Shown: one piece after another, positions 15,059-23,507 of the stretch
Numbering within the stretch: position 1 is the stretch's first letter
Layout: each line of letters begins with the position of its first letter
From: Rhizobium terrae
GTDB lineage: Bacteria > Pseudomonadota > Alphaproteobacteria > Rhizobiales > Rhizobiaceae
Reading direction: 5' to 3'
Length of the DNA: 64,000 bases
Assembly (NCBI RefSeq): GCF_003425685.1
Contig: NZ_QJKM01000009.1
Span: forward strand, 1 to 64,000
The notes under the pieces: generated by a model
The model's input: only the letters and a program-made list of their open reading frames with translations
Databases searched by the model: none
Told to the model about the DNA's origin: nothing
Position numbers and translations under genes: made by a program

Positions 15059-16291
15059 ATGAGACGTATTGTCATCATCGCGGCCATGTCCGCGACGGCC
15101 TTGAGCACGACCGCGCTTCACGCTGAGCCCCTGAAGATCGGGATCATCGAAAGCCTGTCGGGTGCACAGACGTCGACGGGCCGCCTTTACGCGAACGCCG
15201 TCAAATACGGTGTCGAGCGTATCAACGAGGCCGGCGGGTTCAATGGCGAGCCAGTTGTCGTCACCGAATACGACAATGCCGGTGGTGCTCCGGATGCCGC
15301 CGACAAGTTCCGGAAGGCGGTGGCCGACGGCGTCGACATCATCTTCCAGGGCGCATCCTCGGCGATCGCCGGCCAGCTCACCGAGGATGTTCGCAAACAC
15401 AACATCCGCAATCCTGGCAAAGAGGTGATTTTCATCAACCTTGGCGGCGACGCGATGGAGCTCACAGGCCAAAAGTGCCAATTCTATCATTTCCGCTACA
15501 CGGCAACCGCACCGATGCGGGTGAATGCGATGGTCAGCGCGATGAAAGAAGCGGGCGATCTGGGCACAAAGGTCTACTCGATCAACCAGAACTATTCCTG
15601 GGGACAGGACATGCAGGCCGCCGTCGCTGCAGGCGCGCAAGCTGGCGGCTATAAGGTCGTAGACGAAGTGCTGCACGACGTGAACAAGATCCAGGACTTC
15701 GCGCCCTTTGTCGCGCGGATCAAGTCGGCTGCGCCCGATACCGTTTTCACCGGCAATTGGTCGAACGACCTGCTCCTGCTGATGAAGGCGGTGGGTGATG
15801 CGGGCCTCGATGTGACTTTTGCTACCGCCTTCCTCGATCAGCCCGGCAACATCGCCAATGCCGGCAAAACAGCGCTAGGCCACTACATCGCCAATAACTA
15901 CGACAATGCCGCCACCGACGGCAAATTCGCGGAGACCTATAAGAAGGCGACGGGTCACTATCCGATCTTCGTCGAGGGGCATTCCGCTTTTGCCCTCGGC
16001 GCGCTGCAACAGGCGCTGAGTAAGGTCAATTTTGGCGGCGGCGACATTAATGTAACCAAAATCGCGCTGGCGCTTGAGAATACGACCTACGAAACGCCTC
16101 TTGGACCGATTTCAGTCCGCAAGGAAGATCACCAGACGATCCGGCCGGTGGTGGTTTCGAAAGTCGTCAAGAATCCGAAATATCCGGCCGACGGAACCGA
16201 CATGGGCTTCGAGACCGTCAAGATCATTGCCGGCGACAAGGCAATCTACCCTGTGCAGGATAGCTGCCGGATGGAGCGCCCCAAGGAGTGA
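15059..16291 (+). CDS. Branched-chain-amino-acid-type ABC substrate-binding protein
   Basis: A 410-residue periplasmic binding protein with the signal peptide MRRIVIIAAMSATALSTTAL, cleaved near HAEP. The fold is of the LivK/Peripla_BP_6 class (LKIGIIESLSGAQTSTGRLY, GGFNGEPVVVTEYDN, IFQGASSAIAGQL). GGGAGGAG precedes the ATG at 15059. It heads the operon of permeases, ATPases and catabolic enzymes. The ligand is not readable; the downstream esterase, dehydrogenases and BKACE suggest an organic acid or ester rather than leucine. A stem-loop follows the gene. Confidence 0.92.
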   Translation: MRRIVIIAAMSATALSTTALHAEPLKIGIIESLSGAQTSTGRLYANAVKYGVERINEAGGFNGEPVVVTEYDNAGGAPDAADKFRKAVADGVDIIFQGASSAIAGQLTEDVRKHNIRNPGKEVIFINLGGDAMELTGQKCQFYHFRYTATAPMRVNAMVSAMKEAGDLGTKVYSINQNYSWGQDMQAAVAAGAQAGGYKVVDEVLHDVNKIQDFAPFVARIKSAAPDTVFTGNWSNDLLLLMKAVGDAGLDVTFATAFLDQPGNIANAGKTALGHYIANNYDNAATDGKFAETYKKATGHYPIFVEGHSAFALGALQQALSKVNFGGGDINVTKIALALENTTYETPLGPISVRKEDHQTIRPVVVSKVVKNPKYPADGTDMGFETVKIIAGDKAIYPVQDSCRMERPKE

Positions 16292-16309
16292 GCTTGGCGT
16301 GCCTGGGCT

Positions 16310-16334
16310 CCGGCCGGCGTTTGTCGCCGGTCGG
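16310..16334 (+). promoter_or_regulatory. Intercistronic stem-loop after the binding-protein gene
   Basis: CCGGCCGGCG (16310-16319) pairs with CGCCGGTCGG (16325-16334) across a five-base loop, with one G-U pair. There is no T-run, so full termination is unlikely. Such stem-loops often stabilise or partly attenuate transcripts so that the binding protein is made in excess over the permease. Confidence 0.55.
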
Positions 16335-16365
16335 ACCGTCTTGCTGATATTATCCGGAAGTCCCC

Positions 16366-17307
16366 ATGGAATTTGCGATCATCTCCACGCTGAATGGCGT
16401 GACCTACGGCCTGCTGCTGTTTATGGTCTCCGCTGGCCTGACGCTCATCTTCGGCATGATGGGCGTGCTGAACTTCGCTCATGCCTCATTCTACATGCTG
16501 GGCGCCTATATCGCCTATGCGGTGTCGTCCATTTTCGGCTTCTGGGTCGGGATCGCGGTCGCACCCATAATCGTCGGCCTGATCGGTATGGCGGTTGAGC
16601 GGTTCCTTTTGCCACGCGTGCATGCCCACGGTCATGCCCACGAGCTTCTTCTGACCTTCGGTCTTGCGCTGATCATCGAGGAACTGATCAAACTTTTCTT
16701 CGGCGACTTTCCGGTGAACTACCAGATGCCAGGCGGAATGCGATTTTCCGCCTTTTCGATCTTTGGCGCCGACTATCCCTTTTACCGGATATTCATCGGT
16801 GGCGTGGCGGCTGTGATGTTCACCGCGCTATGGGTACTCCTGACGCGGACCCGCACTGGGATCGTCGTGCGTGCGGCCGAACGGCTGCCCGCCATGGCCG
16901 AGGCGCTTGGACACAATATCCCGATGGTGTTCATGTTCGTGTTCGGCACGGGCGCGGCGCTTGCGGGACTGGCAGGCGCGGTTGCGGGAGCCTTTTATCC
17001 AACCAACCCGAACATGGGGATCGAGCTCGGCGTGATCGTGTTCGTGGTCGTCGTGGTCGGCGGGCTCGGATCGCTGAAGGGATCGTTGGTGGCCTCGCTT
17101 CTGATCGGGCTCTTCTCGTCGTTTGCGGTAGGCCTCGACTGGTCGCTGGCGAGCCTGATGGGCTTGGTCGGCCTTGGCGACTGGGCGCGATCGCTTGGCG
17201 GGCTGATGACACTGAAATTGTCCTCGATCAGCGCCACAATCCCATTCGCGCTGATGCTGATCGTGCTGCTGGTACGCCCGGCAGGTCTCATGGGCGAGCG
17301 TAACTAA
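16366..17307 (+). CDS. livH: LivH-type ABC permease
   Basis: A 313-residue inner-membrane protein with about eight hydrophobic segments. It begins FAIISTLNGVTYGLLLFMVS and has the LivH signature LIFGMMGVLNFAHASFYMLG. The EAA-like loop lies around RAAERLPAMAEALGHNIPMV, and the C-terminus is MLIVLLVRPAGLMGERN. It pairs with LivM to form the channel. The next gene starts two bases after its stop. Confidence 0.93.
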   Translation: MEFAIISTLNGVTYGLLLFMVSAGLTLIFGMMGVLNFAHASFYMLGAYIAYAVSSIFGFWVGIAVAPIIVGLIGMAVERFLLPRVHAHGHAHELLLTFGLALIIEELIKLFFGDFPVNYQMPGGMRFSAFSIFGADYPFYRIFIGGVAAVMFTALWVLLTRTRTGIVVRAAERLPAMAEALGHNIPMVFMFVFGTGAALAGLAGAVAGAFYPTNPNMGIELGVIVFVVVVVGGLGSLKGSLVASLLIGLFSSFAVGLDWSLASLMGLVGLGDWARSLGGLMTLKLSSISATIPFALMLIVLLVRPAGLMGERN

Positions 17308-17308
17308 A

Positions 17309-18595
17309 ATGGCAGCTATTCGTAACACCCTTCTTCTTGCCGCTCTGCTGGCGCTGTTGATTGCCGTCCCGCCTTTTCTGGGCCTGGGCTGGCAGAACGC
17401 GCTGGTGAACATACTGATCGCGAGCCTTTTTGCGCTGGCGTTCAATCTGCTCATCGGTCAGGCCGGTTTGCTGTCCTTCGGACATGCCGCCTATTTCGGG
17501 ATAGGCGCGTTCGCGGCGCTGCATCTGATGATTGCAATCGAGGATGGTTTTCCCTTTCCGACACCGCTTGTGCCGCTGGCCGGCGCGGTGGCGGGCCTGT
17601 TGATAGGGCTGATTGCCGGTTATTTCGCAACAATGCGGTCGGGCGTCTACTTCGCCTTGGTGACGCTGGCGATTGCCGAGCTGTTCCACTCGCTGGCGCC
17701 GCGGCTGGAGGCAGTCTTTGGTGGCGAATCCGGCATTTCGACGATGCGGATGCCCTGGAGCGGAATCACCTTCGGCTCGATGCTGGAAATCTATTACCTC
17801 ACCCTGGCCTGGGTACTGATCTGTGGGCTCGGGCTTTGGGCATACACCCGCACGCCGTTCGGCCGGTTGACACTGGCGCTCCGCGACAACGAACAGAGGG
17901 TGCGGTTTCTTGGTTACAGCACCCACAGCGTCAAGGTAATCGTCTTCGCCGTGTCCACAATGCTCACCGGCGTGGCGGGGTCGCTGCAGGCGATCTCGAA
18001 CGAGACGGCGAACTATTCACTGTTTGCCAGCGACGTCTCGGCCCAGGTGGTCCTGCAGACCTTCGTCGGCGGCTCAACAGTTTTCTTCGGCCCAGTGATC
18101 GGCGCAGCCATCTTCACGCTTTTTTCGTTCCTGGTCTCGGACCTCACCAGATCATGGGTACTCTACCAAGGCCTGATATTCGTTCTGGTCATGCTCTACG
18201 CGCCTAGCGGCATAGGCGGCGTATTGCAGCATCACCTCCGCACCCGCCGACAGCTCGACTGGAGGTCGCTATCAGGCCTCTATCTATTGGCTCTCGTCGG
18301 CGGAGTGCTGATAACTGCAGGGGCCGTGTTCCTGACCGAGACGGTGGCGGTGCTGTTCGGTGAGGAATATGCGGTGGCGAGACGAAACGCCGGGGGTGGT
18401 CTGCCCGATTATCAACTTTTCGGCGCCAGTTGGAATCCAGCCGGCATTCTCACATGGCTGCTTCCGCTTGTCCTTCTCGCAGGGGGCGGTGCGATCACCG
18501 TCAGCACACGTCGGCATATCAGCGCATTTTGGAACAGCAAGGGCCAGAGCCCCGATACGTCGGCAAAGCCTATTTCACTGGGAGGTGCGGCGTGA
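17309..18595 (+). CDS. livM: LivM-type ABC permease with C-terminal extension
   Basis: A 428-residue permease. The family core is present: FNLLIGQAGLLSFGHAAYFG, the EAA loop ALRDNEQRVRFLGYSTHSVK, and FVGGSTVFFGPVIGAAIFTL. LivM proteins usually end about 20 residues after the YAPSGIGGVL segment. Here about 115 more residues follow, with two extra hydrophobic segments (LYLLALVGGVLITAGAVFLT and AGILTWLLPLVLLAGGGAIT). The function of this extension is unknown. Its stop overlaps the livG start (GTGA). Confidence 0.92.
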   Translation: MAAIRNTLLLAALLALLIAVPPFLGLGWQNALVNILIASLFALAFNLLIGQAGLLSFGHAAYFGIGAFAALHLMIAIEDGFPFPTPLVPLAGAVAGLLIGLIAGYFATMRSGVYFALVTLAIAELFHSLAPRLEAVFGGESGISTMRMPWSGITFGSMLEIYYLTLAWVLICGLGLWAYTRTPFGRLTLALRDNEQRVRFLGYSTHSVKVIVFAVSTMLTGVAGSLQAISNETANYSLFASDVSAQVVLQTFVGGSTVFFGPVIGAAIFTLFSFLVSDLTRSWVLYQGLIFVLVMLYAPSGIGGVLQHHLRTRRQLDWRSLSGLYLLALVGGVLITAGAVFLTETVAVLFGEEYAVARRNAGGGLPDYQLFGASWNPAGILTWLLPLVLLAGGGAITVSTRRHISAFWNSKGQSPDTSAKPISLGGAA

Positions 18596-19359
18596 CCGGG
18601 ACCGTCTTGGATCAGCCGGCACTGCGGCTTGCCGGCGTGAAGAAATCCTTCGGACCAATCGAGGTGATCCGGGGGCTCGATCTTGATATCCGGACTGGCG
18701 AACGCCACGCGGTCATCGGCCCGAACGGCGCAGGCAAGTCCACGCTTTTCAATCTGATCTCCGGCATGTTCGCACCCTCGGCGGGAGAGATATTGCTCAA
18801 CGGCCGCAGCATCGCAGGTCTCTCGCCACACCAGATCAATCGGGCAGGACTGGCGCGGTCGTTCCAGATCACCAACATCTTCCACCGTTTGAGCGTGTTC
18901 GAGAACCTGCGTATCGGCGTGCTCGCCCGCCACGGCGTGCGCTACGGCCTGTTCCGGTCCGTGTTGAGCATGAGGCAGGTGAATGATGAGACCGCCGAAG
19001 TTCTGGCCCGTGTCGGTCTGGAAGCACGGGGCAACGATCCTGCGGGTGATCTCACCTATTCCGAGCAGAGGGCGCTGGAGATCGGCATGACCCTGACCAC
19101 AGGCGCCGAGGTGATCCTGCTCGACGAACCCACCGCCGGCATGTCGCGCGAGGAAACTACCAAGGCGATGGATTTGATCCGTACCGTTACCGAGGGCAAG
19201 ACGCTGCTGATGGTGGAACACGACATGGGCGTCGTGTTCGGCCTTTGCGACCGGGTCTCGGTGCTGGTCTACGGGAGCATTCTTGCGACGGGCACGCCGG
19301 AGCGGATCAGCGCAAATCGCGAAGTACAGGAAGCCTATCTGGGCGAGGAGGCGTCATGA
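18592..19359 (+). CDS. livG: LivG-type ABC ATPase
   Basis: A 255-residue ATPase with an intact Walker A (GPNGAGKSTLFNLISG), a degenerate signature region (DLTYSEQRALEIGMTLTTGA, where LSGG reads TYSE) and Walker B (VILLDEPTAGMSREE). The H-loop is VEHDMG. LivG proteins commonly have LSYG-like signatures. The GTG at 18592 overlaps the livM stop and has GGGAGG upstream; longer frames overlap livM and were rejected. Confidence 0.93.
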   Translation: MTGTVLDQPALRLAGVKKSFGPIEVIRGLDLDIRTGERHAVIGPNGAGKSTLFNLISGMFAPSAGEILLNGRSIAGLSPHQINRAGLARSFQITNIFHRLSVFENLRIGVLARHGVRYGLFRSVLSMRQVNDETAEVLARVGLEARGNDPAGDLTYSEQRALEIGMTLTTGAEVILLDEPTAGMSREETTKAMDLIRTVTEGKTLLMVEHDMGVVFGLCDRVSVLVYGSILATGTPERISANREVQEAYLGEEAS

Positions 19360-20066
19360 GCTTGCTCGAAGTGAAGGGGCTGCATGCCCATTATGGCAAG
19401 AGCCACATCTTGCACGGCATCGATATGGATGTACCGGAATCCGCGATCGTCTCACTGCTGGGCCGCAACGGTTCGGGCCGCTCGACGCTCCTGAAGGCAA
19501 TGATGGGGCTGCTTCCACCCACAGCCGGGACCGTTGCGCTGGACGGGCGTCCGCTGGCACGGCAGCGGCCCTATAACATCTGCAGACAGGGCATCGGCTA
19601 CGTGCCCGAGGAACGGCTGGTCTTTCCCAATCTGACGGTCGAGGAAAACCTTGTCATGGGCGTGCAGAAAGGCGCCCCTGGCGCGCATCGCTGGTCGATC
19701 AACGAGATGTACGACTATTTCCCGCGCCTAAGCGAGCGGCGCGCGATCCGCGCCGGGTATCTGTCGGGTGGCGAACAACAGATGCTGACCATCTGCCGGT
19801 CGCTGCTGGGCAATCCCCGTGTGCTGCTGATCGATGAACCGACCGAGGGACTGGCCCCCCGGATCGTCGAAGTGGTGATGGAGGTGATCCTCGATATTGG
19901 TCGACGCGGCGTCGCAGTGGTGCTGGTCGAGCAAAAACTGACGATCGCCCTGAAAGTTGCTCAGCAAGTGATGGTCATGGGGCATGGCGAACTGGTCTTC
20001 CGCGGAACACCGGCAGAGCTCGATGCCGCACCCGACGTGCGCCGCAACTGGCTTGAGGTAGCCTGA
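19356..20066 (+). CDS. livF: LivF-type ABC ATPase with Arg in Walker A
   Basis: A 236-residue ATPase. Walker A reads GRNGSGRSTLLKAM: the invariant lysine is replaced by arginine (codon CGC). The rest is normal, with LSGGEQQMLTICRSLL, Walker B VLLIDEPTEGLAP and the H-loop replaced by VLVEQKLT, which is usual for LivF. The substitution may reduce nucleotide hydrolysis at one site. I recall arginine variants in other LivF-like proteins, so it may be a lineage trait rather than a defect. The start overlaps the livG stop (ATGA). Confidence 0.93.
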   Translation: MSLLEVKGLHAHYGKSHILHGIDMDVPESAIVSLLGRNGSGRSTLLKAMMGLLPPTAGTVALDGRPLARQRPYNICRQGIGYVPEERLVFPNLTVEENLVMGVQKGAPGAHRWSINEMYDYFPRLSERRAIRAGYLSGGEQQMLTICRSLLGNPRVLLIDEPTEGLAPRIVEVVMEVILDIGRRGVAVVLVEQKLTIALKVAQQVMVMGHGELVFRGTPAELDAAPDVRRNWLEVA

Positions 20067-20067
20067 C

Positions 20068-20889
20068 ATGGCTCCGGCATCGAAACTCCTGACTGGCCAA
20101 CACATGAACATGATCGAACGAATGCGCCCGCGTTCGGGCTTGCGAGTCTTGGTGACCGCCGGCGCGTCGGGCATCGGTGCGGCTATTGCCCGTGCCTTCC
20201 TCGAAGCCGATGCGCGCGTGCTGATCTGCGACGTCGACACGCAGGCAATGACGGAATTCGGCAAGGCTCACCCACAGGTCGCGGTGTTGCGCGCCGACGT
20301 CTCGAACCAGGCAGAAGTCGACGCCCTGCTTGACGCCACTTCCGAGAGACTGGGCGGACTCGACGTGCTGGTCAACAATGCAGGGATAGCCGGACCGACC
20401 GGGGCCATCGATGAACTGTCGGTCGAGGAGATCCGCCGGACCCTCGATATCGACCTCATGGGGCAGTTCCTGGTGTTGCGCCGCGCCGCGCCGCTGCTGC
20501 GCACCAGCGCCGGAGTGGTTCTGAACATCTCGTCCGTTGCCGGACGCCTGGGTTACGCGCTTCGCACCCCATATTCGGCTTCCAAATGGGGAATTGTCGG
20601 CTTGACCCAGAGCCTTGCGAAGGAGATGGGCCCAGACGGGATACGCGTAAATGCAATCCTGCCGGGCGTCGTGAGCGGCCCCCGCATCGAGAGCGTGATC
20701 CGCGATCGCGCCACGGCGTCAGGTCTCAGTTACGAGGACATGGAGAAGCAGTATCTCGCCAACATTTCGCTGCGCCGCATGGTCGAACCTGAAGACGTCG
20801 CGGCCACCGCGTTGTTCCTGGCTTCGCCGGGCGGTGCCAACATTTCGGGCCAGGCGATCAGCGTGTGTGGCAACGTCGAAAACATCTGA
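20068..20889 (+). CDS. Short-chain dehydrogenase/reductase
   Basis: A 273-residue classical SDR. The cofactor motif is VTAGASGIGAAIARAF, the structural NAG is LVNNAGIAGP, and the catalytic Ser-Tyr-Lys is carried by ISSVAG and TPYSASKWG. An acidic residue after strand 2 (LICDVDTQ) favours NAD over NADP. It begins one base after livF. In this operon it could oxidise a hydroxyl group to the keto group needed by the following BKACE enzyme, in parallel with the 23508 dehydrogenase. Confidence 0.92.
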   Translation: MAPASKLLTGQHMNMIERMRPRSGLRVLVTAGASGIGAAIARAFLEADARVLICDVDTQAMTEFGKAHPQVAVLRADVSNQAEVDALLDATSERLGGLDVLVNNAGIAGPTGAIDELSVEEIRRTLDIDLMGQFLVLRRAAPLLRTSAGVVLNISSVAGRLGYALRTPYSASKWGIVGLTQSLAKEMGPDGIRVNAILPGVVSGPRIESVIRDRATASGLSYEDMEKQYLANISLRRMVEPEDVAATALFLASPGGANISGQAISVCGNVENI

Positions 20890-20907
20890 GAGCAAGGAAG
20901 TAAGAGC

Positions 20908-21843
20908 ATGGCCAAATCACCAGGCAAGGTCATCGTGACCTGCGCCATCACCGGCGGCATCCACACCCCCAGCATGTCTCCGCATCTTCCGATCACTGCC
21001 GATCAGATCGCCGCGCAAGCCATCGAGGCGGCAGAGTCGGGGGCGGCGATCCTGCACCTGCATGCCCGCAACCCCGAAGATGGACGTCCGACCCAGGATC
21101 CCGGCGCCTTTGCGGCCTTTCTGTCGCGCATCAAGCAGGCAACCGACGCGGTGTTGAACCTCACCACCGGTGGCAGCCCCACGATGACCGTAGAAGAGCG
21201 CCTGCAGCCGGCGTTGAAATTCGCGCCTGAGGTCGCCTCGCTCAACATGGGGTCAATGAATTTCGGTCTCTTTCCGATGCTGAACCGCTACGAAAAGTTC
21301 CAATACGACTGGGAGCCGGAATACCTCGAAAAAACGCGCGATACTGTTTTCAAGAATACGTTCAAGGATATTGAGCACATACTGAAGCTCTGTGGCGGCA
21401 ACGGTACGCGGTTCGAGTTCGAATGCTACGATACCAGCCACCTCTATAACCTCGCCCATTTCCGCGATCGCGGTCTGGTCGAGGAACCGCTCTTCATCCA
21501 GACAGTCTTCGGTATCCTGGGCGGTATTGGTACCCATCCCGACGATGTCCTGCACATGAAGCGGACTGCCGACCGGTTGTTTGGCAACGACTACGTCTGG
21601 TCGGTTCTCGGTGCCGGGCGCCATCAACTGCCGATTACCACAATGGCAGCCGCGATGGGCGGTAACCTGCGCGTGGGGCTGGAGGATTCGCTTTGGGACG
21701 GCCCTGGTGCGCTGGCAGAATCCAACGCTGCACAGGTCCGCAGGATCCGGAAGGTATTGGAAGGGCTGGGGCTGGCGGTTGCGACACCGCACGAAGCTCG
21801 CGGCATGCTGGCGCTGAAGGGCGGCGACCGGGTGAACTTCTGA
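20908..21843 (+). CDS. Beta-keto acid cleavage enzyme (BKACE, DUF849)
   Basis: A 311-residue zinc enzyme of the BKACE family. It has the HxH zinc motif in AAILHLHARNPEDGRPTQD, a conserved start (KVIVTCAITGGIHTPSMSP) and an acidic ligand in FEFECYDTSHLYN. The family condenses a beta-keto acid with acetyl-CoA to give acetoacetate and a CoA thioester. Neighbouring dehydrogenases would make the beta-keto substrate. The side-chain specificity cannot be read from sequence. It is 18 bases after the SDR gene, with AGCAAGGAAG as ribosome binding site. Confidence 0.93.
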   Translation: MAKSPGKVIVTCAITGGIHTPSMSPHLPITADQIAAQAIEAAESGAAILHLHARNPEDGRPTQDPGAFAAFLSRIKQATDAVLNLTTGGSPTMTVEERLQPALKFAPEVASLNMGSMNFGLFPMLNRYEKFQYDWEPEYLEKTRDTVFKNTFKDIEHILKLCGGNGTRFEFECYDTSHLYNLAHFRDRGLVEEPLFIQTVFGILGGIGTHPDDVLHMKRTADRLFGNDYVWSVLGAGRHQLPITTMAAAMGGNLRVGLEDSLWDGPGALAESNAAQVRRIRKVLEGLGLAVATPHEARGMLALKGGDRVNF

Positions 21844-22021
21844 TCCGCTGACCAAGGCAGGACCCGCCGGAACCAGCGCCATCAGATCCGCCGGTCACCC
21901 GCGCTGTGGGTAATCGAAGGAAATCGACATCGCGCTGAACAACGCGATGGAACATGCAACCCGGAACGCGGGGACGGAGGAGGACCGTCCCGCGGTCTGG
22001 TCAACCAGGAGGAGAAGGAAC

Positions 22022-23467
22022 ATGCAGCCTCTGATTCTGAAATCCACTATGCTGGCATTGATCGGGGCCGGTGTCCTGATCGGCACACCGATGCTGGCGG
22101 AGGATCGACCCGGCGGAAAATGCGCGGCACTTCGGGATGCGGTGTTCGATGCGGGTCACGTTACCTCTGCGCGCGTTATCAGCGCCGCGGGCGATCTGCC
22201 GGCCTATTGTGAGGTGCGAGCGATCGCGCTTCCCGCCATTTCGATCGAGGTGCGCCTTCCGATCACGGGCTGGAACGGCCGGTTCTATCAGGTGGGCTGC
22301 GGCGGCTTCTGTGGCAATCTCGGCGGTCGCAGCGGCTTCGTCAATGCGATGGGTCCAGGCCTTCAGAAAGGTTATGCCACCGCGACCACCGACAGCGGTC
22401 ATCATGGACTGACCTCCGTCGATGCGGACTGGGCCGACGGCAACGTCAACGCCGAGCGCGACTGGGGCTGGCGTTCCATCGGGGAAACCAATCGCGTGGC
22501 ACAGGCGATGATCCAGGCTTTCTACGGAAAGCCCTCGGATCAGGCAGTTTTCCAGGGTTGCTCCACTGGCGGTCGCATGGCCAATATGGCGGCCTTGCGA
22601 TATCCGAAGATGTTCCAGGGGATCATTTCCGGGGCGCCGGCGCTGAACGAGACCGGACTTGCCGGTCCGGGGCTCGCCTGGCAGGTCAAGGCCAATACCG
22701 GCCCCGACGGGAAGCAGATCCTGAAAGCTGACAAGGTCGATCTGATCGGTGCTGAAGTCATGCGCCAGTGCGATGGTGTCGACGGAGCCGAAGACAAGTT
22801 GATCGCCGATCCACGCCAATGCTCCGTGGACCTGTCGAAGATCACCTGCAATGCAGGCAGCGAAGTCAAGGCGTGTATCACGCCGAAGGAACGAGAAGTC
22901 GTTGAGAAATGGCGCAAATCGCCCGTCGATTCCTCGGGCAAGACGCTTTTCGTGGGCGGTATCCCGGAGGGTTCCGAGCCCTTCTGGCGCACATGGCTGA
23001 CCGGGAACGAGACCGGGGCGCCCGGGCTGAACCCGCTCTTCGCACAGTCTTTCGGTTCCTACATGGCGTATCCGGAGGATCCTGGTCCGGCTTACAACGC
23101 GACTGAGTTCGATTTCGACAAGGATCCCGCCCGTATGGAGGCCGCAGCGGAGATGTACAATGCCGATGATCCCGACATTTCCGCCTTCCGGGCGGCAGGT
23201 GGCAAGATGATTGTCTGGCATGGTTGGGCCGACGCAATCGTATCGCCCTACACCACCGTCGCCTGGCATAAGGCGGCCGAAAAGACTGCGGGCGGCGCCG
23301 AAGCGCTGGCAAAAAACGTACGCCTTTACATGATTCCGGGCCTTGACCATTGTGGCATCGCGCCCGGCGCCGGCGGGATCAGCCAGGCAAACCTCGATCC
23401 GCTCGGTGCGCTGGAAAGCTGGATGCAGAAGGGCGAAGCACCGCAAAGCCTGATGGCGCACAACTGA
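22022..23467 (+). CDS. Exported tannase/feruloyl-esterase family hydrolase
   Basis: A 481-residue protein with a signal peptide (LALIGAGVLIGTPMLAEDRP), starting at ATG 22022 behind AGGAGAAGGA. The tannase-family nucleophile is in FQGCSTGGRMANMAALR, and the acid and histidine are in VWHGWADAIVSP and IPGLDHCGIAPG. The paired cysteines (next to the serine and histidine) form the CS-D-HC motif of this family. It hydrolyses esters, classically of aromatic acids, in the periplasm. Here it probably releases an acid or alcohol that the operon then imports and oxidises, which is an inference. Confidence 0.9.
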   Translation: MQPLILKSTMLALIGAGVLIGTPMLAEDRPGGKCAALRDAVFDAGHVTSARVISAAGDLPAYCEVRAIALPAISIEVRLPITGWNGRFYQVGCGGFCGNLGGRSGFVNAMGPGLQKGYATATTDSGHHGLTSVDADWADGNVNAERDWGWRSIGETNRVAQAMIQAFYGKPSDQAVFQGCSTGGRMANMAALRYPKMFQGIISGAPALNETGLAGPGLAWQVKANTGPDGKQILKADKVDLIGAEVMRQCDGVDGAEDKLIADPRQCSVDLSKITCNAGSEVKACITPKEREVVEKWRKSPVDSSGKTLFVGGIPEGSEPFWRTWLTGNETGAPGLNPLFAQSFGSYMAYPEDPGPAYNATEFDFDKDPARMEAAAEMYNADDPDISAFRAAGGKMIVWHGWADAIVSPYTTVAWHKAAEKTAGGAEALAKNVRLYMIPGLDHCGIAPGAGGISQANLDPLGALESWMQKGEAPQSLMAHN

Positions 23468-23507
23468 GCCGGATCCGACACTGACCTCACGCACGGGAGA
23501 ACTGTAT

